This document shows positions 8,724-20,500 of a stretch of DNA of 25,000 nt, piece by piece (the stretch's first letter is position 1; each line of letters begins with the position of its first letter). A program made the translations under genes and the position numbers. The stretch is taken from contig CAJNDS010002768.1 in assembly GCA_905221605.1 (NCBI GenBank), positions 1,092,096 to 1,117,095 of the forward strand, read 5' to 3'. The notes beneath the pieces were generated by a model. That model made no database searches, was not told where the DNA came from, and saw only the letters and a list, made by a program, of their open reading frames with translations. This DNA comes from Symbiodinium natans (lineage: Eukaryota > Sar > Dinophyceae > Suessiales > Symbiodiniaceae).

Positions 8724-9366
8724 CTGGAGTATGTTGGACAGCAGTGCCTGTTGGGATAGGCGCCGGGAAAGGTGCCCCAATTTTCCAATCATTTTGAGGA
8801 GCCTGTTTGGAGTGTTTTGCAAGTGGTGAAGACCCCGACGCACTCCACCCCCCCGAAAGCCTACAAACCGGCCGACTTGAAAGCTGCCGAAAGAACCCCA
8901 TTCTTAATATACCTCATCGCCGGTTCGCAATCCAAACCATGGTGAGTTGAAGTACCAACAGGCCCTCACCAATGGCCACGATAAGCAATATGGGCTCTTC
9001 TTTGTGCCCTCATGGCCCCTAGAATCTTTCGCTTGAAAGCCCTTGAAAACCAAAAATCTGGAACCCCTTGAAGGCCTACGACTCCAAAAGCACAGAACAT
9101 GTCCCGCTGGGAAGCCGGAAGCCCCAGATCCTCTTGCTCCGTTCGTGGAGGTGGTGGTACCACGCGGCCGAGGCTCCACGTCCGCCCCCGCCACCCTGGA
9201 GGAGGTCTTTGGCTTTGAGGGCCCGTAATGAGAGGTGAGAGATGCAAGATATTGCACGAGCAAAGAGTCCCTTCTGCCTTTTGCCCTCTTTTGTTTACCT
9301 CCTCAAGAATCGTGCTGTGCTCATGGAGAGCACTCTCTTAGCCTCCTCCAGGGCCCTCAAGTTAAG

Positions 9367-9398
9367 GTCGATGCAGTGCTCAGACTTTTGGTGCGCAC
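9367..9398 (+). CDS. Possible upstream OGDH exon
   Basis: Between an AG acceptor at 9365-9366 and a GT at 9399-9400 the frame reads VDAVLRLLVR. This resembles the conserved helix before RGH in E1o (for example SLIRAYQIRGH in human). Only ten residues support it and neighbouring exons were not found, so it is a suggestion. Confidence 0.3.
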
Positions 9399-9434
9399 GT
9401 TGAATCGTGTTGGAATTACTGGAATTGTAGGGGC

Positions 9435-9447
9435 GGGGGGGGGGGGG
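9435..9447 (+). repeat. G13 homopolymer
   Basis: Thirteen consecutive G within GGGGCG...GTGTGC. Length may vary between assemblies. Confidence 0.9.
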
Positions 9448-9976
9448 TGTGCATGTTTGTATATGTGCATATTCTGGAACATGTGGGGCAACTTCGAGTC
9501 TCCTCTTACGACTCAGCATCCCAGGGCTTCTAGCACCGAGAGCCAATCTTGCGACTTCTTACGACATCTCACGGCATCTTACGACCGTTCCCCCATTTTG
9601 AAAGCTTGCAGCCTTTCTCCAAGATTTGACGGAGGCGAGCCATCCTCGCGAGGCGGCAGCTGGGGGAGGAAAGCTAGCTGATGCATCGAAGTCCTTTCCA
9701 GACTCACCCCTTCCCCTCGGCCCCCATATCAATTTCGGAGGCTCCTCCGCGCCACACTGCTTACGCAGTTTCTTCGAGCCAAGTTCCCGGCAACGATGCT
9801 TGGCTCGAGGCTGAAATCTGAGGACGGAATGGTCAGCTGGCCACCCAATCCCAGCTTTGTATCAATGGAGTCCAGACACAGCGAACTGCACGTTTCCCAA
9901 CCTACAAGTCTTTGGCCTGGCATCCGGCACGCTGCTACAGCCAGATGTGTGTCCTACCCAAGTGTGTGCCAACTGC

Positions 9977-10018
9977 TCCAAGTGTCTCCTTCCAAGTGTC
10001 TCCTTCCAAGTGTCTCCT
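9977..10018 (+). repeat. 14-bp tandem repeat, three exact copies
   Basis: The unit TCCAAGTGTCTCCT is repeated three times and continues as TCCATGT. Each unit provides an AG preceded by a pyrimidine-rich stretch, so the array offers three equivalent potential 3' splice sites at the start of an OGDH exon. The third copy leads into the coding frame CLLPCRLCKV. Confidence 0.95.
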
Positions 10019-11973
10019 TCCATGTAGACTCTGCAAAGTCTTGCATCCTGAAGGGGTCCAAGAATTCCGCCATATTCTGCCCAGGAAATGGTTTGGTCTT
10101 GATGGCAGCGAGGCGAAACAATCGCACGCCAAGTTGCGAACCCTAAAGGGCACCAAGCTCAAAGCCTTCTGCGCAATCTTGATTGCCGGGGGCCCGTACC
10201 CTCAGAATCCAGCAGCCCTGCACGATAACCCTGGTCTCTAGACTGCAAGAACCTGCAACCTTCGCTACTGGCGAGCTCTGCTTTGATTCAGATGGATTCA
10301 GATTGGGTTCTCAAAACACTGCTTGCAAAGGGTTATGGCTTGTGGGGAAACTCTTTGCCTGTCAGGGGCCATGTCAGGCCTCTGTGAACCCGCCAGAAGT
10401 TTCTCACCTGCCTAAAGGGCCTAAATTGAAACAGCGAACACATGCGAGCACCCAAGTCGCAACTAGAGGGTCCCGTTCCAGAGTCATGTCGTGTGACGTC
10501 TTGTGACCAGTTTGTCCCATCTGCCATTGATCAGCCACGGCGCGCACACATCATGATCAGTTTCACGCCCCAGTTTTCTGTACTAAGTGTGAAGAGGTGC
10601 TGCTTCCTGGCCTCTACCGGCTCTGCTACGGTTGCTCGGCCCTGTGCACCCTATAGAGCCTGGCCACCCCTGTGAGAATGCTTATCTAGCAACAAGGCAC
10701 GAAAGGTTGTACTGGGAGGATGCAGTTGTGGCCCTGTTGCCACGACCGTGGGTGCCAAGATGTGAACAGCAAAGAGCAACAAAGCCCCAATCTGACGCCG
10801 TGATATGTCGGACATTGTTGGACACCCAAGAGACCTGGCCTCTTGAGGCTCCGCTGCCCGAGGGGTGGAGCAGATCGAGATGGGCATGCCGCATCGAGGC
10901 AAAGACATGGGAATCTGAGAAACGGAAAAGGTCCTGTACGGTGTGGGGCGAGTCGATGTCGAAGGAGAGTGCCTCTCTTTAGGGTACAGTATGGTTGCCT
11001 TGGGAGCTCTCTCTTCCTGTGCTGCTTTCATCCTCTTGTACGGTTAGTGCTCAGCCCAGTACACCTGTTTACTGTCTCTGTGAGTGTCGAAGCGTCATTG
11101 GTGCCATCCAAAAGACCGTGAAGGCTTCTGGACCTTGTTACAAAAAGCCACACCCGCACCCGTGGCCACGTCGCTGCTCTCAAATGTGTGCGGCCCCCAC
11201 TCCCCCACCCGCATGGCGACACCAACCACTGCGAGTGCTTAAAAGCCACGAGTCTCCAACTGTGACTCTCCGTGTGATTCTTCGTGTGTCCAAGGCCGCC
11301 TGAACATCCTGGCAAATATCCTGGGCAACGAGGCTTTGAGAAATCTCCAACCCCTCCTTCGTTTTCAGTGCACTGGAATCGCTTGCTCGTCGAGGAGCCA
11401 GCCTTGTCAAATCCGACTGACGCAACAATCATGAATCGAAGCTCACTCTCACACGCAGTTGGAGTTCGGATATTGCCATGCCCGAAGCTGCTGGAATCTT
11501 GAACTCCCCGTAGCTTGAGCGCGCACTCCACAGAACACGTAGGCCCATGGGGGTGCCCCATCCAAGGCAAAGAGCTGAGCCAAATCTGCTGCGAGATGCG
11601 CGAGGACCGAGCCGTGGAGCCTTCTATCTCGAAAGACAAGTGGAGCCCCGGAAGGGAGAGCGCTCCCAGCCCTCTTCTCCTCCCCCCGTTCCCGCGCCCA
11701 CCGCGAAGTTCCTAGTAGCTCCGGCCTAGCAGAAGTCGCGAAGGGTCTTCCCAGTTTTTCATGTTTGCATCACAGCGAAGATACGTTGTAGCTGGGTGGA
11801 ATGTTAGGGTGCTAGATTGGCCAGGATCAGAGCGACTTCCACGTGGGAGACGTGCGCCGTCCTCAGTTCTAATTCTGCAAGCAACCTTAGACCTTGCAGG
11901 CCATGTGCTCATGTACCATCACCTCCCAAGGAAATACCACACCGGCTACGTCGGCGAGCTGCCGACTTTGGAG
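10011..11973 (+). CDS. OGDH: OGDH exons, block A (first half of thiamine-binding domain)
   Basis: Exons: 10011(?)-10112 (CLLPCRLCKV, then FRHILPRKWFGLDGSE; donor GC), 10597-10630 (VLLPGLYRLCY; GT), 10848-10898 (SAARGVEQIEMGMPHR; GC), 11295-11324 (RLNILANIL; GC), 11567-11639 (KELSQICCEMREDR, then EPSISKD; GT), 11931-11973 (KYHTGYVGELPTLE; GC, end uncertain). From VLLPGL to MGMPHRG the spliced reading has the same residue number as human OGDH, and the phases 0/0, 1/2, 1/2, 1/2 and 2/1 fit at successive joins. The His of MGMPHRG is a conserved active-site residue. The start of the first exon is ambiguous because three tandem acceptors precede it. Intron 10113-10596 and intron 10899-11294 hold nothing else I recognise. 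Confidence 0.8.
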
Positions 11974-14403
11974 GCAGCCCTTAAGTGGCGGTCCCACGGA
12001 AGTCACGAAACCTCGGAGTCTTTGTATAGTTCTTTTGTAGCTCTCGGCCCATCAGAAGAGGCAGCCTTTCGAGGAAGACATGTTTGGGCTGATGTGGGCT
12101 CAGGTTCTGGAACATCTGTTGGACCCCATACAAGGGTCAAAAATTTTTTTTATCGGGCAACGGGCGGAGGATCGAATTGTTCGACCGTCACTTCAGCGAG
12201 TCGCAGTGTAGAAGGTCGCTTAGGTTTCCTCCCCTAAGACTCCGCTGATTATTACAGGACCTAAAGGTTCACTTAAGAGCGAAAGCAAGTTTTATAAAAC
12301 CTCAATGTGGACATTGTGCCGGAGGCCTGGTGGCACGAGCGCTTCGGGGCGTCCGATGGCGACGAGAGCGGGAAGGGCATCCGACCTCCTGTCCCTTTGG
12401 CACAGTGAACTTTTGCTATTTTGCTCTACAGAAGTCTCGCGAAGTCTCACGAGTTTGTCTGAGGTGGTTCGGCAATTGAGTGTACAGGCCAAAAACCTGG
12501 AGTGTGCTCCTTCGCCGCCTTAACCTCCAATAGTCACACAGTTCGGACCAGTTCCACCCCCAGCTGCGACCCTAGCTTCTTCGGTTGGTGTTGAGTCCTG
12601 TGTATTTCTGCGCCCGTGCCATCCGCAAAATGTCGCGTTGAAGCCTCTTCGGTTCCGAACGAAGAGGTTGTGACGATCACGCCCAATCCGAGCCACTTGG
12701 AGATGGTGACTCCTGTGGTGCTTGGAAAGGTCAGGGCTCTGCAGGCGCCTTGCTCGGAATCTTCGCTTTTTTGGTTCACATTCTCTGAAGGTGCGTCAGG
12801 TTAGCTTAGGACTGAGGGCTTCGAGGCTCCATTTTGCCAGAAAAGGCGTTGGCATTTAGGATGATATATGGATGGTTTGGGATTGGGGGTCCAGGGCTCC
12901 ACCCCGCCATCCCCCGCCCATTCAGTGGTGCTCCAAAATGAACCCTCGGGTGCTGTCTCCGAAAACCCAGCGCCCCTCCTGTTGTGCCAGAGGACTCTGA
13001 AGCTTCTGGTCGCGGTGTGCAGAGCATCATGGGGAAGCTCGTTGACGAAGTTGACTTTTGCGGTTCCGGTGGTCCTGAAACTCACCTAGAGCTCATGGGT
13101 AGTCCAAAAACTCCTGTGCAACTGCGTTCAGATCCCCCCCCCTCCCCAACAACAATCTGCAGACGGTCCGAGGATTGTTCTCCATGGCGATGCCGCCTTC
13201 GCAGGCAGCGGCATGGCCTTCGAGGCGCTCCAGCCACAGTGGCTGCAGAACATTGAGATTCTTGTCCTCCCTTTTGTGCTCTTGCAGAGAAGGAAGCAAC
13301 ATGTAGCCACACTGTGAGTCAGAACCCTGCATGTACAACGTCCAGGGCTGCCGAACACCTCGACAGGCCTCTCACACCTGGATAGGCACTAATCCACCAC
13401 ATCTGCAGTGGTCTCACGAGTCTAGAGAAAACGTAATCAGGTTGTCAGAGCTTCCCGGCTACGGCACCGGCGGCACTGTCCACGTGGCATTCGACCTAGA
13501 GCGGGAGGGAGATGAGTCCTCCAAACAGAGTAGCGGAGCAGCGCCCAGGTTCTCAACAATCAGGTCGGCTACACCACTACGCCGAACGAGGTTTCGCTAC
13601 AGTTGACTGAGACAGTTGAACATCACCACAGTAACATGCCCCGCACAATGTCAGCCATGCGCAATCTATCAGCAACGCAACATGGCCAAATCTTTGTCTC
13701 CACTGAGCCCTTCATCCTGGAGGGCCGATCGGCAGCGCACCCGAGCGACGTGGCCAAGGCTGCTTTTAGGAAGAGAGGCAGAGGAGCTCTCACACCACAA
13801 ACTCTCACAACGGTTCTCTCCGCAAATTTCTTGAAAATCCGTATGTGTGGCAAGCACATGCAGGCACCATCAAGCACCCTTAGGCCCCTGGATCTTGCGC
13901 TTGGGATGTTTGTGCGTCCGTCTCGAGCATTGCATATTACATAGATTTCATATTGTTCTGCTGAAGTTCAAGTCGCCACAGTGCTAGGCGTTGGACGTTC
14001 CCATCATCCACGTCAATGCTGACGACGTCGAAGCAGTGGACCGTGCGTGCCTTGCCCTCCACAGTGGTGGAAGCCACAAAGCGACGCAAAGCCCAAAACC
14101 TTTCAGAGGCTCACGATTTTCTTCGTGCGCTTTCGGGTTGATCATCATCATCACCACCATCTTCATCATCATCGTCATCATTGCCGGGCCTTTGTCATAA
14201 TCAGCAGGAAAGTACAGTACCTGTCGGAGGGATCATGAAGGCTTCCGCCCTGCGAATTTATGTGGAGTAGCTCTCGAAACGCTGAGCGATAACCTCGTGC
14301 ATTCTACAGAGACTGGATGACGAGGCATGGTTGGGAATCAGGCCTCTTGTCTGCTGCTGCCGCTGCCGCTGCTGCAGCGGCGGCGGCGCCCGCGGCCGCG
14401 CCC

Positions 14404-14501
<98 letters not shown>

Positions 14502-17467
14502 GGTGCGCGTGTGCGAAATGGATGCTGTTGCACGGAGTGAGGGAGACGAGCATGAATCCTGTCTACTCTCACCATTAAAACCTGACACTAACTAAACGAA
14601 AGCCCAGCTGATGACGACCTCGCCTAGCGTTGCACGAGCCTATCTAGACCTTGCGTAGTCCAAAGGTTCGGCTTGGCAGCCGAGTGGCGAGCAGATTTCC
14701 AGCGCGATGTTGTCATCGAGCCTTTGGCTTGTTGGCTTGTTGCTCATGGCCCGGGGTGATCAAACACGTCTCGGGTCCCTTAAAAATCCTTTATATGAAG
14801 ACATGCGTATATGCAGCGCTACTCGCAGGGAAGTCATAGATGAACAAGTTCTGGCGGTTCCGCCGAGAGCACCCTTTCAGAAATCGCGCACAAAGTTCGA
14901 GACCTCTTTTGCGACACCACGAAAACCAGAGGAGCCAACACAACTGTCGCATGTGACGCACCCGAGGACCTCGTGGGCTATCGCAGGCTGTCGGGAGGTG
15001 GGAAAGGTTGGGAAAGTTAGCATTGGCAGTTTTATAACCTCCCGTGTTCCGCTGTACTACACCTGACACCTCGGAGGGACTCCTGAATAGTTTCCAGGCG
15101 CCAACGATAGCCCCTTTTTGCTGGCTTGACGCTTGCAAAGAATTAACTCCTAACGGTGGGCTTCGGAGTAAGCGGCAGCGATCAGGGTTTCTGCATGGAT
15201 GCGACTTGCCACGGCACAAGATGGCAGTTTCGAACTTACAACTTGCGAGTGCAAGCAGGCAAGTGCACTCAAGGGGAGCTAGCATGATGGTGTTGATGGC
15301 CCAGCTAATCATAGAGGTCGAACTTGGAAGAAAAAAGCCGTTGAGCTCTGAGCCAGGATATTCACCAGTGACCTGGGGAGGGCATCAGCCCTTTCCGCAC
15401 CCATCCTAATGTTGGTAGGGCCTGGTAGGGCTACGACCTCATGTGATTCAGAGCGCAATGTTTGAGGGAACCGTGGTCCCCGAAAGCACAGGTTTGGCCA
15501 CAATGAGACCGACCGGCCAGATGTATTCCACCCACTCTCATACGTGCCTGGGCATTTTCCAGACGCACCACGTGACGAAAGATGTGGAACATTGTGGAAC
15601 CAGAATGTTTGTTGGTTTTCCAGGGCGGCCTAACTCAGCCCGGGCAACTTCAGGCACGGGTCCGCGAACATCCGGAGGCCTGAGAGGGTTGGGCCGCTAG
15701 GGTATTCTACGGGCTTGTACTCTGCTCGGCTTTGAGGCTGCCGGGGTGTCGTGTTGAGTGTTGATCATGTGAAGGCCTCTTTTTAGTTAAGGTTCCTAGT
15801 ATCTGGCGGTTAGTTGTTGGGAATGTGGTTTGTTCCAGCACTTTGCATTGCGAGTTTTCCTGAAAACCAACTAGAGCCACCGGAGTCGGAGAGTGTGATC
15901 CAGCGTCGGGGTCTTGTTTATTGTGTTTGCAACTCTAGTTGCGACTGGGACAATCACGGTATATCACGGTTCTAGATGAAAAGAGGAAGGGCTCGAGTGT
16001 GGCATTGGGAGAAAAGGTCTACCTCAACGAACAGGCATCCTTGAAGACTGTACAGCAGTATCGAAGCACCCGTGCGCAGATGAATGCAGCTGAATGCTGC
16101 TGCAAAAGGTTACGAAGATCTACGCAGCAGCTCTGGCGCGTGAGGGTGTGGTCAGCGAGTCTGAGGTAGCAGAGCCTTGGACCTGTCATCAGCACGGGGT
16201 TCCTTCGGACTGCAGGAGATTGTCATGAGCTCCCCGCTCCTTGCCTCCACCCCGCCATTGACGTCAGCAGAACCTAGCTGAGCCAACCGTGACGCCAAGA
16301 AAGACCAGGATGCCAGTCGCACATGTTTGGCACTGCTAGTTTGAAAACCCTTCTTCCAGTGCGTGGCATTGCGTGGCCACGTGAGGAAATGCGCGAGGCA
16401 ATCTGGAGTAATCTGGACGCCGAGTTCTTGCACAAAGACCGGTCACATGCCAGCACCGTTCAGAGTTACGACTAGTATCGAAAAGGCGTTCATGGAACTC
16501 ACGAGATTTTTGCACAGTGTTCCCAGACCGGGGAGCATGAAAGGCAACGGCAAGGGCATAATTTTCATGATAGAGCGGCGCGACCGTAGATTTCCGACTT
16601 CTTTTGTGCAATTTCGGGATTTTCTGGCCCCTACCCTTGCTCTCCCCCTCCCCTGCGCCTTACTGAAGGCAGGAACCAAAGGACACGCGAAGCTCCCAAG
16701 CAAATTCAAAGCGAAAACTCAAGGCACAGGAAGCACGGCATCGATTGGGTCTTGCAGAAATACCGCGGCCGAATCGACGAGGGCCGGCGGCCCAAGCAGG
16801 CCGCCTGGGGCTGCTTTCTGGACCCTTCAGGGGCTTTGGAGGGTTTAGGATGGTTTGGGCTTCGGTGGCTTGAACTTTGCTTCCTGCAGAAGGCTGAAGG
16901 TGTATCAACAATGTATCAAGCAACCCACTGGAAAGTACACCTGCGAGCTGTAAGGAGCGTACTGCAAGTATCACAAGTACGGGCTTTAAGTTTGTGACCC
17001 AAATCTTCAATTCCCGATGAGAGACAGATCGCGCAGAACACCATGAGCTTTTGCGAGATCTCATGCCAAGTACCGTGATGATGGGGAGGGGCCCTCAAGC
17101 TTTACGCGCCGCAAAGCCCTCGCCACTGAAGTCATTGCAGGTGAAGGGCGTCACGGGCGTGCCCCTCGAGACGTTACGCCGGATTGGCCGGGGAGCTCAA
17201 GGGGAAGGGGATTTTGAAGAAGTTTGGAATTCATCGCAAATGGCTAAGCGGCTAAACGGGGGATGGGGTTTAGGAAACATCCCGGCAGGCTCATCCGCTT
17301 GAACATCCAGTCACCTGAAAGACCAAACCTCCGAAAGCAGGTATAAACAAGCAGTGCTACTTTGCAGTGCTCTAATTATCTTTTTCAAGGAGGCCCTCCC
17401 TCCTCTCCCCTCCCCCTACCGCTCCCACTCCCTCTCCCTCTCGGTCTCTCTCTCTCTCTCTCTCTCC

Positions 17468-17502
<35 letters not shown>

Positions 17503-20500
17503 GCTCCCTCCCTCACACGCATTCAAAAAAGAGGCCACGCCATGACCGGGATCCCCGAGGGCGTCACCTCGCACCCGGAGGCCCCCCCAGCGCCGAGTAG
17601 CCGTTTTCTCTGCAGAGCTGGGCTGTAGCAGAGAGAGAGAGTGAGAGATCTGAGCGACACTCCTAAAACCAGCTCTCCTCGGCCCTGGAAGCCGGAAGCC
17701 GGGGCAACCCATTGACAAGCGCCCAACACCCATCCTGAAACCCGCAACGGCCTCCAAGAACCCCTGGGCAAGGTCGAGAAGCTTCTGCAGAAGCGCCACC
17801 TGGACTGGAAAGCAGATCTGGCGTGTTCGCCTTGAATCTGGAACCCCCGGAACCCCCCCTCCTTTCCCGCACAGGCCGTGCCATGTTCGGGCCAGGAGGT
17901 CGTGTGGACTTCGCCACGGCGGTGTCCCGGCAGGAACGCCCCGGGCCCTACCCCTTTCCCCAACCACTTGCAAAAAAACTGAATTCGACTTCGAATCTTA
18001 GAAGTGACAGCCTTAACCGCAAGCCTTGGGCCTCAACCAGCAAGTTTGGAGACCATGAGCCCAGTGCGTGCTCGTCGATCTCCTAATGATTTCACCTCCA
18101 AGTTCTTGGATTGTCGTCGCTTTATGTAACCTCCAAAGCCCCCAGCATCCCCCAGCATCCCCCACACACACACCCCGCCCAGCCTAACGGATAATGTTTT
18201 TGTAGCCTGTGATGCGGCCCATCTCTGAGGAACAGCTCGCTTTCTGCTCCATCCTGTTGCACCGTGATATTTGGGCTTCTTGGCTGCTGGGTGAGCTTCA
18301 CGGTGAGCCTCATATAGAGAATGGTGCCCCGTCAGTGTTGCACCCCCTCGGAGAACTCTGGACATCTAAGGGACCCTGAACCCCAACCCGAATCCTCTGA
18401 CCTCTAAATCCTCAAGCCTGTGCTCCGAAAGCTCCGAAGGACCCTGTTTAAGCAGTCAGGCGGGCGATGCTGGAGCAACGGGGAGCTGGGCAGTTGCCGG
18501 TCACGAAGCTCGCTTTGCAGCCTCCACTCAAGGGAGGGGCGGGCGGGGCTGGGGCTCGAGCTTCTCTCGCATCTTTGCAGAAAGTTTCGCTCATTATCAT
18601 TCCCAGGTTATATCGAGGGCCCCTAGAAACGCCTAGAAACGCCTGGAAAAAGCGCCAGTCTTCGGTCCCAGTTTCAGGAGAGGCTGCCGAACCGCAACGT
18701 CCGGCTGGCGGGCCAGGCAAGAAGCCGAAAGTGAGGTGGAGATGAAGGCGTAATAAGGCATATGAAGGCCTTCAACCGCTTTGCTTCTAAGAGCTCCTCC
18801 CAGATACCCTGGCTACCAGGGGGAGTGGGCCCGGGCCGGATCCTGCCAGGATTGCGTGCGGGGCACCTTCAACCAGCGCCCTGGCAAAACATCACGGGGA
18901 GAGCTCTGAATCCGAGACCCGCAGCAAAAGCCCAGAACTCCGAATAGAGACGAGGGCCCTCCCCCCCCCTTCCACCCCCAGATTTTAAGAGACAAGCATT
19001 AAATACTAAACACAGATGTCGTAAAGAGGGGCACAAGCAATAGCTCCCATCCCTCCAAGCCCTCCTGCTTCAAAAGTGGAAGAAGAGAGGTGCCTCCAGT
19101 GCCCCTCTGCTTTGTGGAGAGCTGTGCTTGAAAGGCCTGCTTCCTCTTCTCACCGCTGCAGCCCCCCCCCCCCCCCCCCCCCCCCCCTCCTGCCGTCAGC
19201 CCCCTCTGGTAGATGAATCTTCGCTAAGGCGGCATCTCATCGTCCAGGTCACTTGGCACGCAAGCACGAAGTCTGAGTCTTAAGGTGCTCGTGGCTTTTT
19301 CCTGATGGCAGGACTCCGTCAAGGGTGCCGGCGTGTCGCTGCTTCCCCAGGCCCTGGCGCCGGGAAACCAGGCAGGGGCTCCAAGGGAATAGGTCCACAT
19401 GAAGGATTCGGAGTGAGGTGGAAACACGACAAGACTGCCCCCGCAGAATCGAGCAGCATACCGCTTGCCAAGAAGTTTTCTGTTTCAGAGGCTTTCTCGG
19501 CTTGCTTGCGTGATCGGCAGGCCAACTTCTACGCGTACAACAGCCCCTTGTACCTTGACTGCCAGCTTTACTCAAGCTTTTCGGTTGGAGGCGCCAGCAC
19601 CCGAGTTGTCTGTGACCCCAATCAGACTCCTTATGCAGTTTCATACGGCGCGCAGTGCATCTACCATGGCAGGTCATCGCAGCATCGTCACCAGAGTAGA
19701 GAAGAACCGCGGGGTTGTGCCAGGATGCTTAGGTCAGAAGCCGGAATGAGCTTCAACTAAGGAAGCCACCAAGGAATCCGCACATGACCTTACAACCCCA
19801 AACTTACAACCTAGCACGAAGCTGCAGCAGATTCCAACTGCCCTCTCTTTTGTTTCGTTCCCCGTTCCAACGAAGCGCGCTTTGCTCAGCCGCAGGTCCG
19901 AAGCTGCGGCCCTGGCCTTCGAGTACGGCAGCTGGGTTTGGGAGTTTGAAGTGTTCCATCCCTCGACCACACGCGTTGGAAAAGTAGTCCTCGCGGAAAA
20001 TTGCCGCAGAACCTGCAAGAGGGCCTCATGAACACGAAGATATGGCTGACATGACTGATACGACTCGACGGACATGACCATATAACTTCATATAACGTAG
20101 TAATATTGGCATCTCCGAATGCCCCAAGGCTACTCGCTGGGCGACGAGGATGCCCTGGTTTGCTGGGAGGCGAGGGCGACCGCTTCAGGAGTTTCAGGGC
20201 CCGGGGGTTTGGAGTAGCTGCGCCGCTTTGAAGCAGAGGCCCAGTTCGGAGACTTTGCCAACTGCGCACAGGCTCGGCTGGTGAGGGGTGTAGGATGGCT
20301 TTCAGGAGCTTTGAGCGCCTTCTCAGGGTCTCCAGGGTCTGTGGTCTGTGGGCTTCGTAGCGTGTGGAGCCATAATAAAATGAAAGGCAAGCTTCGCAAA
20401 GTCGCAAAGGCTTCGCCCGTAAACTTTGCGAGCCTGTGAATCCTCCAGGCAGTGATCGACGAGTTCATCGTTTCCGGAGCGGCTCGGTCGGGCCGCAAAA

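Larger units (their letters stand above)
7655..9366. other. Spacer between retroelement relics and the OGDH gene
   Basis: No convincing plus-strand gene. It contains the repeats annotated separately (7873-7938, 8164-8212, 8448-8500), 9- and 10-base tandem duplications at 8355-8374 and 8510-8527, and one possible minus-strand exon (8554-8723). Promoter and first exons of the downstream OGDH gene should lie in or near its right part, but dinoflagellate promoters have no motif I can call here. Confidence 0.5.
18264..19488. other. Gap in the OGDH model between two exons
   Basis: Exons ending LLH (18263) and starting AFSACL (19489) should be separated in the protein by about 30 residues, including the highly conserved RLSGQDVERGTFSHRH-type segment. 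I could not find it. One or more micro-exons are probably here; SHRP at about 19229-19240 is a poor hint. The stretch also holds a 10-bp tandem triplication (18621-18650), AGCATCCCCC duplications (18141-18160 just before it) and the C26 run at 19162. Confidence 0.5.

Noticed and set aside
9855-10112. Cysteine-rich zinc-finger-like reading (CPTQVCANCSKC and CRLC)
   Set aside because: The cysteines come partly from the duplicated 14-mer and from intron sequence; the downstream part aligns with E1o (FGLDGSE).
10561-10650. CxxC...CxxC zinc-ribbon-like exon
   Set aside because: Only 10597-10630 of it is supported, and as the VLLPGL segment of OGDH.
11028-11639. 203-codon minus-strand open frame
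   Set aside because: It overlaps two plus-strand OGDH exons (11295-11324 and 11567-11639) with exact motif matches; it has no recognisable domain.
13093-13338. 81-codon minus-strand frame that looks protein-like
   Set aside because: It is the complement of the exon carrying LHGDAAFAG, a definite plus-strand match.
14317-14595. Polyalanine/polyglutamine/polyserine proteins of up to about 105 residues on both strands
   Set aside because: They are six-frame readings of the CAG repeat, which lies within an OGDH intron.
14707-15066. 119-codon plus-strand ORF with a signal-peptide-like start (MLSSSLWLVGLLLM)
   Set aside because: Its start lies within OGDH exon 14666-14717 in another frame and it runs through the following intron; the hydrophobic start is coincidental.
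17880-17898. CSGQE reading as the SGQD motif of OGDH
   Set aside because: The alternative frame of the same bases (RAMFGPGGRVDFATA) aligns better and in the right order, and its phase fits both neighbours.
19886-20407. 173-codon minus-strand ORF
   Set aside because: It covers three well-supported plus-strand OGDH exons (19896-19927, 20129-20169, 20239-20271).
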